From Ideonella sp. (lineage in GTDB: Bacteria > Pseudomonadota > Gammaproteobacteria > Burkholderiales > Burkholderiaceae_C): a stretch of 64,000 nucleotides of DNA. The position numbers and the translations under genes were made by a program. The stretch's first letter is position 1, and every line of letters starts with the position of its first letter. The stretch covers positions 124,001-188,000 of the forward strand of contig JABTUY010000005.1 in the NCBI GenBank assembly GCA_015075165.1, written 5' to 3'. Under the pieces are notes generated by a model that saw only the letters and a program-made list of their open reading frames with translations, did not search any database and was not told where the DNA came from. Shown in pieces: positions 59,803-64,000 of this stretch.

Positions 59803-61845
59803 ATGATCGCGTTGCAGAGCTACGTCGGTGGGCGTTGGGTTGCCGGTTCCGGCGATCCCGTCCCTCTCTACGAACCCGCCACCGAGGCCGTCATCGGCGA
59901 AGCGCGTCCTGCCGGCATCGACTTCGCCGCCACGCTGGCACACGCCCGCGACGTCGGTGGTCCGGCGTTGCGCGCGCTGACGTTCCCGCAGCGCGCGGAC
60001 CTGCTGAAGGCCCTGGCGGCGATGCTGCACGAACACCGCGACGAGCTGATCGAGATCGCCGGACGCAACGGCGGCAACACGCGCGGCGATGCGAAGTTCG
60101 ACCTGGACGGCGCCTCGGGCACGCTGGCGTTCTACGCCAAGCTCGGCGCGGGCCTGCCGGCGGGCAACGTGCTGGCGGACGGCGAAGGCGTACAGCTCGG
60201 GCGCACGTCGCGCTTCTGGGGCCAGCACGTCTTCACGCCGCGTCCGGGCGTGGCGGTGCACATCAACGCGTTCAACTTCCCCGTCTGGGGCCTGCTGGAG
60301 AAGTTTGCGCCGACCTTCCTCGCCGGCATGCCGTGCATCGCCAAGCCGGCCACTGCCACCAGCTACCTCACCGAGGCGCTGGTGCGCTTGATCGACAAGT
60401 CGGGCCTGCTGCCGGCCGGCGCGCTGCAGCTGGTGATCGGCCCCACCGGCGACCTGCTCGACCGGCTCGACGGCCGCGACGTGGTCACCTTCACCGGCAG
60501 CGCCGACACGGCGGCAAAACTGCGCGTGCACCCGAACCTCGTGCGCCAGTCGATCCCGTTCAACGCCGAGGCCGATTCGCTGAACTGCGCGATCCTGGCG
60601 CCCGACGTGACGCCCGACGACGAGGAGTTCGATCTGTTCGTCAAGGAGGTGGCGCGCGAGATGACGGTGAAGGCCGGGCAGAAGTGCACTGCGATCCGCC
60701 GCGCGATCGTGCCGCGCGCGCACGTGGCGGCGCTGGCCGAGCGGCTGCGCAACCGGCTGGCCAAGACCGTGGTCGGCGACCCGTCGAACGACACCGTGCG
60801 CATGGGCGCGCTGGCCTCGCACGCGCAAGTGCAAGACGTGGCCGAGCGCGTGGCCGCGCTGGCGCGCGGCGCCGAGATCGTCTACGGCGCCAAGGACGGC
60901 TTCAACCCGGTGGGCATCGGCGTGGCCGAGGGCGCGTTCTTCGCGCCGACGCTGCTGCTGGCGCACGATGCCGCGCAGCACGCCGCGCACGACGTGGAGG
61001 CGTTCGGCCCGGTGAGCACGCTGATGCCGTACGACGACCTCGACGAGGCCGTGGCGCTGGCCGCGCGCGGCCGCGGCAGCCTGGTGGGCACGCTGGTCAC
61101 GCGCAGCCCGCAGCTGGCCGCGCAGGTGGTGCCGCAGCTGGCCGCGCTGCACGGGCGCATCCTGGTGCTCGACCGCGAGGCGGCGGTGGAATCCACCGGC
61201 CACGGCAGCCCGCTGCCGGGCCTGAAGCACGGCGGCCCGGGCCGCGCCGGCGGCGGCGAAGAGCTGGGCGGCGTGCGCGCGGTCAAGCACTACCTGCAGC
61301 GCGCCGCGCTGCAGGGTTCGCCGACGATGATCGCCGCCGTCAGCGGCGAGTACCTGCGCGGCGCCGCGCTGCGCGAGAGCGAGGTGCACCCGTTCCGCCG
61401 TCACTTCGAAGAGCTGCAGATCGGCGACACGCTGCTGACGCACCGCCGCACGGTGGGCGAGGCCGACATCGTCGCCTTCGGCGGCATCTCGGGCGACTAC
61501 TTCTACATGCACTTCGACGACATCGCGGCCCGGCAGAGCCCGTTCGGCAAGCGCATTGCGCACGGCTACTTCGTGCTCAGCGCGGCGGCCGGCCTGTTCG
61601 TCAGCCCGGCGCCGGGCCCGGTGCTGGCGAACTACGGCCTCGACACGCTGCGCTTCGTCAAGCCGGTGGGCATCGGCGACACCATCCAGGCGCGGCTCAC
61701 CTGCAAGCGCAAGATCGACCGCCACCGCAAGGACGCCAACGGCGTCGGCCAGGGCGTGGTGGCGTGGGACGTGGCAGTGACCAACCAGGACGGCGAATTG
61801 GTGGCGAGCTACGACATCTTGACGTTGGTGGCGAAGAAGGGTTGA
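59803..61845 (+). CDS. paaZ: Bifunctional PaaZ: oxepin-CoA hydrolase / aldehyde dehydrogenase
   Basis: PaaZ opens the oxepin-CoA ring and oxidises the semialdehyde to 3-oxo-5,6-dehydrosuberyl-CoA. The 680-residue protein has an N-terminal aldehyde dehydrogenase (VTFTGSADTAAKL, Glu in NAEADSLN, catalytic Cys in VKAGQKCTAIRR). A C-terminal MaoC-like hydratase domain follows (FGGISGDYFYMHFDDIAARQ, GKRIAHGYFVLSAAAG). It is 141 bases from the hybrid gene. Confidence 0.95.
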   Translation: MIALQSYVGGRWVAGSGDPVPLYEPATEAVIGEARPAGIDFAATLAHARDVGGPALRALTFPQRADLLKALAAMLHEHRDELIEIAGRNGGNTRGDAKFDLDGASGTLAFYAKLGAGLPAGNVLADGEGVQLGRTSRFWGQHVFTPRPGVAVHINAFNFPVWGLLEKFAPTFLAGMPCIAKPATATSYLTEALVRLIDKSGLLPAGALQLVIGPTGDLLDRLDGRDVVTFTGSADTAAKLRVHPNLVRQSIPFNAEADSLNCAILAPDVTPDDEEFDLFVKEVAREMTVKAGQKCTAIRRAIVPRAHVAALAERLRNRLAKTVVGDPSNDTVRMGALASHAQVQDVAERVAALARGAEIVYGAKDGFNPVGIGVAEGAFFAPTLLLAHDAAQHAAHDVEAFGPVSTLMPYDDLDEAVALAARGRGSLVGTLVTRSPQLAAQVVPQLAALHGRILVLDREAAVESTGHGSPLPGLKHGGPGRAGGGEELGGVRAVKHYLQRAALQGSPTMIAAVSGEYLRGAALRESEVHPFRRHFEELQIGDTLLTHRRTVGEADIVAFGGISGDYFYMHFDDIAARQSPFGKRIAHGYFVLSAAAGLFVSPAPGPVLANYGLDTLRFVKPVGIGDTIQARLTCKRKIDRHRKDANGVGQGVVAWDVAVTNQDGELVASYDILTLVAKKG

Positions 61846-61892
61846 GTGTTCCTGTGCAAGTGGCGGGCAGGGATGGTTGACGGGCGAACGCC

Positions 61893-64000
61893 GTGACGCT
61901 GCCCGACGGCCTGTACGATCTGCTGCTGACGGAGCGCTTGCGTTCCGAGCTCGACCTGCAGCGGTCCGACGTGGCCGCGTTCAGCGGCGACCGATTCGAG
62001 CTGGTGCTCGACGTTCTGGCCCGCCAACTCGCCAACGCGCTTGAAGACGCCACCGGAGAGGACTCGGACCTCGCGTTGCGGCAGGTCGAGATCGTCAACG
62101 CCTTGTTGGGGTTGTTGCGCGAGCGGATGCAGGCGATCGGAGCGGGCGCCACCGGTGCTGTCGACCGGATCGCGGTGCCGCCGCGGGTCCTGCGGTCGAT
62201 CCAGCGTGACCGGCAGTTCCCTCCGGCGCCCGAGCTTGGTCTGGCTGCGCCGTGGCTGTTCACGGCAGGCAAGGGGTCGCCGTCGCTGTTGCAAGAGATC
62301 CGGACCGAACTCGCCTCGGCAGACCAGGTCGACATCCTGGTCAGCTTCATCACGGTGTCCGGTGTCCGCAAGCTGCAGGACGTGCTGCACCAGATCACGG
62401 CGCGCGGTGGCGGCGATGAGGTGGGCACCCGGCTGCGCGTCCTCACGACAACCTACACCGGCGCCACCGAAGCGCGCGCGCTGGACGAACTGGCTCGCTT
62501 GCCGGGGTGCGAGGCCCGAGTTTCCCTTGACGGGCGGCGCACGAGGTTGCATGCCAAAGCCTGGCTGTTCCATCGCCGCAGCGGGTTTGGCTCGGCCTAC
62601 GTCGGCAGCGCCAACTTGTCAGGCGCAGCGCTCACCGGGGGTCTGGAGTGGACGGTGAAGCTGACGCAGCGCGCCCAGCAAGCCCTGTTCGACCGCGCCG
62701 CGGCTCACTTCGAGACGTTGTGGGAAGACAGCGAGTTCCAACGCTACGACCCGGAGGATGCCAGCCATCGGCAGGCGCTTGCCGAGGCGCTGGGTCGCGA
62801 AGCCTTTGGTGGCGATGGGCCGCTCGTGCTGACGTTCTTCGACCTGCAACCCAAGACCTACCAGCAAGACATGCTGGAGCAGTTGGCGGCGGAGCGGACG
62901 CACGGCCGGCGACGCAATCTGCTCGTGGCGGCCACCGGAACGGGCAAGACCGTGGTTGCGGCGTTCGACTACCGTGGCATCTGTGCCGCAGAAGGGGGGC
63001 GACCGCGGCTGCTCTTCGTGGCTCACCGCGAAGAGATCCTGCGCCAGGCGCTGCGCACATACCGCGAGGTTCTGCGCGACCCCGAGTTCGGTGAACTGCT
63101 GACGGGTGGCACGGAACCCGCGCGACACGATCACCTCTTCGCCACGATCGACAGCGTGGCCAGCCGCAACCTGGTGGATCGGTTCGGTGCCGAGCACTGG
63201 CACACGGTGGTGGTGGACGAATGCCACCGGCTGGCCGCGGACCGCTTCCGGGAGTTCGTCACGCGGGTGCGACCCAGGATCCTGCTTGGCCTGACCGCAA
63301 CGCCCGAGCGCAGCGACGGCCAACCCATCGCGCCGTACTTCGATGCGCGCCCCGATGGGGCCCCGGCCGTCGAGCTGCGGTTGTGGCACGCGCTGGATCT
63401 GCAACTGCTGGCGCCGTTCGAATATTACGCGTGCGACGACGCCACTGACTTCTCTGCCGTGCCCTGGGACCGGCCCGGCGAGCGCGATGCGATCGATCAG
63501 CTGGTGACCGGCAATGACATCCGCGCACGACTCGTGGTGAACGAATGGCGGCGGCTCGCGTCGGATGCCCGTCGCACCCGCGCGTTGGTCTTCTGTGTGT
63601 CGGTTGCGCACGCGCGGTTCATGACGGACTGCCTCAAACGCGCCGGGCTGCCTGCGGCGTGCGTCGTCGGAGAGACGCCGGCCGAAGAGCGACGGCGCGC
63701 CCCACAGCGCCTGGCCAGCGGCGAGCTCTGCGCATTGGTGACGGTCGACCTCTACAACGAAGGCGTCGACCTGCCGGCCGTCGACACGCTGCTGTTGCTG
63801 CGGCCAACGCAGAGCCCGGTGTTGTTCCAACAACAGATCGGGCGTGGCCTGCGGCTGTCGCCAGGCAAGGAGAGTTGCCTGGTGCTGGATTTCGTGGGCC
63901 AGCACCGCGCCGACTTCCGCTTCGATCGCCTGCTAGCCAGCATGACCGGTCTGTCGCGTCGCGAGCTGTTGTCTGGTGTCGAGCACGGCTTCGGAAGCCT
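61893..64000 (+). CDS. PLD-like nuclease / DEXH helicase protein (3' end cut by window edge)
   Basis: The frame is open from GTG 61893 to the edge (702 codons), with an in-frame stop at 61878-61880 fixing the start region. It has an N-terminal part with a phospholipase-D-like half-site (RLHAKAWLFHRRSGFGSAYVG, GSANLSGAALTGG) at about 215-255. A superfamily-2 helicase follows: Q/P-loop AATGTGKTVVAAF, DEXH VVDECHRLAAD, motif III LTATPERSDG and motif VI QQIGRGLRLS. The C-terminus, often DUF3427 in this family, is beyond the window. Codon use is less biased than in paa genes, which fits an accessory or defence gene. Confidence 0.9.
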   Translation, partial: MTLPDGLYDLLLTERLRSELDLQRSDVAAFSGDRFELVLDVLARQLANALEDATGEDSDLALRQVEIVNALLGLLRERMQAIGAGATGAVDRIAVPPRVLRSIQRDRQFPPAPELGLAAPWLFTAGKGSPSLLQEIRTELASADQVDILVSFITVSGVRKLQDVLHQITARGGGDEVGTRLRVLTTTYTGATEARALDELARLPGCEARVSLDGRRTRLHAKAWLFHRRSGFGSAYVGSANLSGAALTGGLEWTVKLTQRAQQALFDRAAAHFETLWEDSEFQRYDPEDASHRQALAEALGREAFGGDGPLVLTFFDLQPKTYQQDMLEQLAAERTHGRRRNLLVAATGTGKTVVAAFDYRGICAAEGGRPRLLFVAHREEILRQALRTYREVLRDPEFGELLTGGTEPARHDHLFATIDSVASRNLVDRFGAEHWHTVVVDECHRLAADRFREFVTRVRPRILLGLTATPERSDGQPIAPYFDARPDGAPAVELRLWHALDLQLLAPFEYYACDDATDFSAVPWDRPGERDAIDQLVTGNDIRARLVVNEWRRLASDARRTRALVFCVSVAHARFMTDCLKRAGLPAACVVGETPAEERRRAPQRLASGELCALVTVDLYNEGVDLPAVDTLLLLRPTQSPVLFQQQIGRGLRLSPGKESCLVLDFVGQHRADFRFDRLLASMTGLSRRELLSGVEHGFGS

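Overview
The window is about 64 kb of very GC-rich DNA from a betaproteobacterium of the order Burkholderiales, most likely the Rubrivivax/Leptothrix/Methylibium side of the group. This rests on gene order (plsX-fabHDG-acpP-fabF-rpoE-rseA-rseB-mucD-lepA-lepB-DUF4845-rnc-era-recO-pdxJ-acpS-nagZ, then rne/rluC), strong third-codon GC bias, ATGA/GTGA-type gene overlaps, and REP-like spacers typical of those genomes. No rRNA, tRNA, insertion sequence or CRISPR array was seen.

Layout. 1-5600: fatty-acid synthesis (plsX partial, fabH, fabD, fabG, acpP, fabF). 5600-10040: envelope-stress operon (small membrane protein, sigma factor RpoE, anti-sigma RseA, RseB, DegP/MucD protease). 10040-10557: a gene-free stretch holding a DnaA-box 9-mer, a probable small RNA with its own terminator and a hairpin array; this stretch and the 3' end of mucD differ in composition from their surroundings. 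10558-18633: lepA through nagZ, a housekeeping run. 18635-26478: rne on the minus strand with a long leader, then rluC, a HAD phosphatase, a Rieske protein, sppA, a GST and a LysM/BON protein. 26554-30541: an FbpABC-type iron(III) importer with Fur-box-like sites. 30749-45201: a mixed block (GST, a large BTAD/AAA regulator beside a truncated haemoglobin, M20 peptidase, two GFA proteins around a VapBC-type toxin-antitoxin pair and a gamma-glutamylcyclotransferase, HppD, gamma-carbonic anhydrase, PanE, a lipoprotein, an MhpD-like hydratase and a DAHP synthase). 45384-47858: a MipA-like outer-membrane protein and a VTT-domain membrane protein.

47863-61845 is an aerobic phenylacetate catabolic locus: operator, paaI, paaK, paaABCDE, a TetR regulator (PaaR), a thiolase, a hypothetical protein, an acyl-CoA ligase, an abnormal TPP-enzyme/PfkB-kinase fusion, and paaZ. 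PaaK makes phenylacetyl-CoA, PaaABCDE epoxidises it, PaaZ opens and oxidises the ring, and the thiolase performs the beta-ketoadipyl-CoA-type cleavage. paaF, paaG and paaH are not in the window. From 61893 to the edge runs an incomplete PLD-nuclease/DEXH-helicase gene of the type found in genome-defence contexts.

The most notable observations are: (i) three operon junctions (fabD-fabG, paaA-paaB, paaB-paaC) where REP-like spacer DNA is an open mini-ORF whose start overlaps the upstream stop and whose stop overlaps or abuts the downstream start, with the paaA-paaB case duplicated as a perfect 2 x 62 bp tandem repeat; (ii) the in-frame hybrid gene at 58105-59661; (iii) 10-11-bp-spaced repeats between the BTAD regulator and the truncated haemoglobin; (iv) a vapBC promoter fully embedded in a perfect inverted repeat with a near-leaderless antitoxin start.
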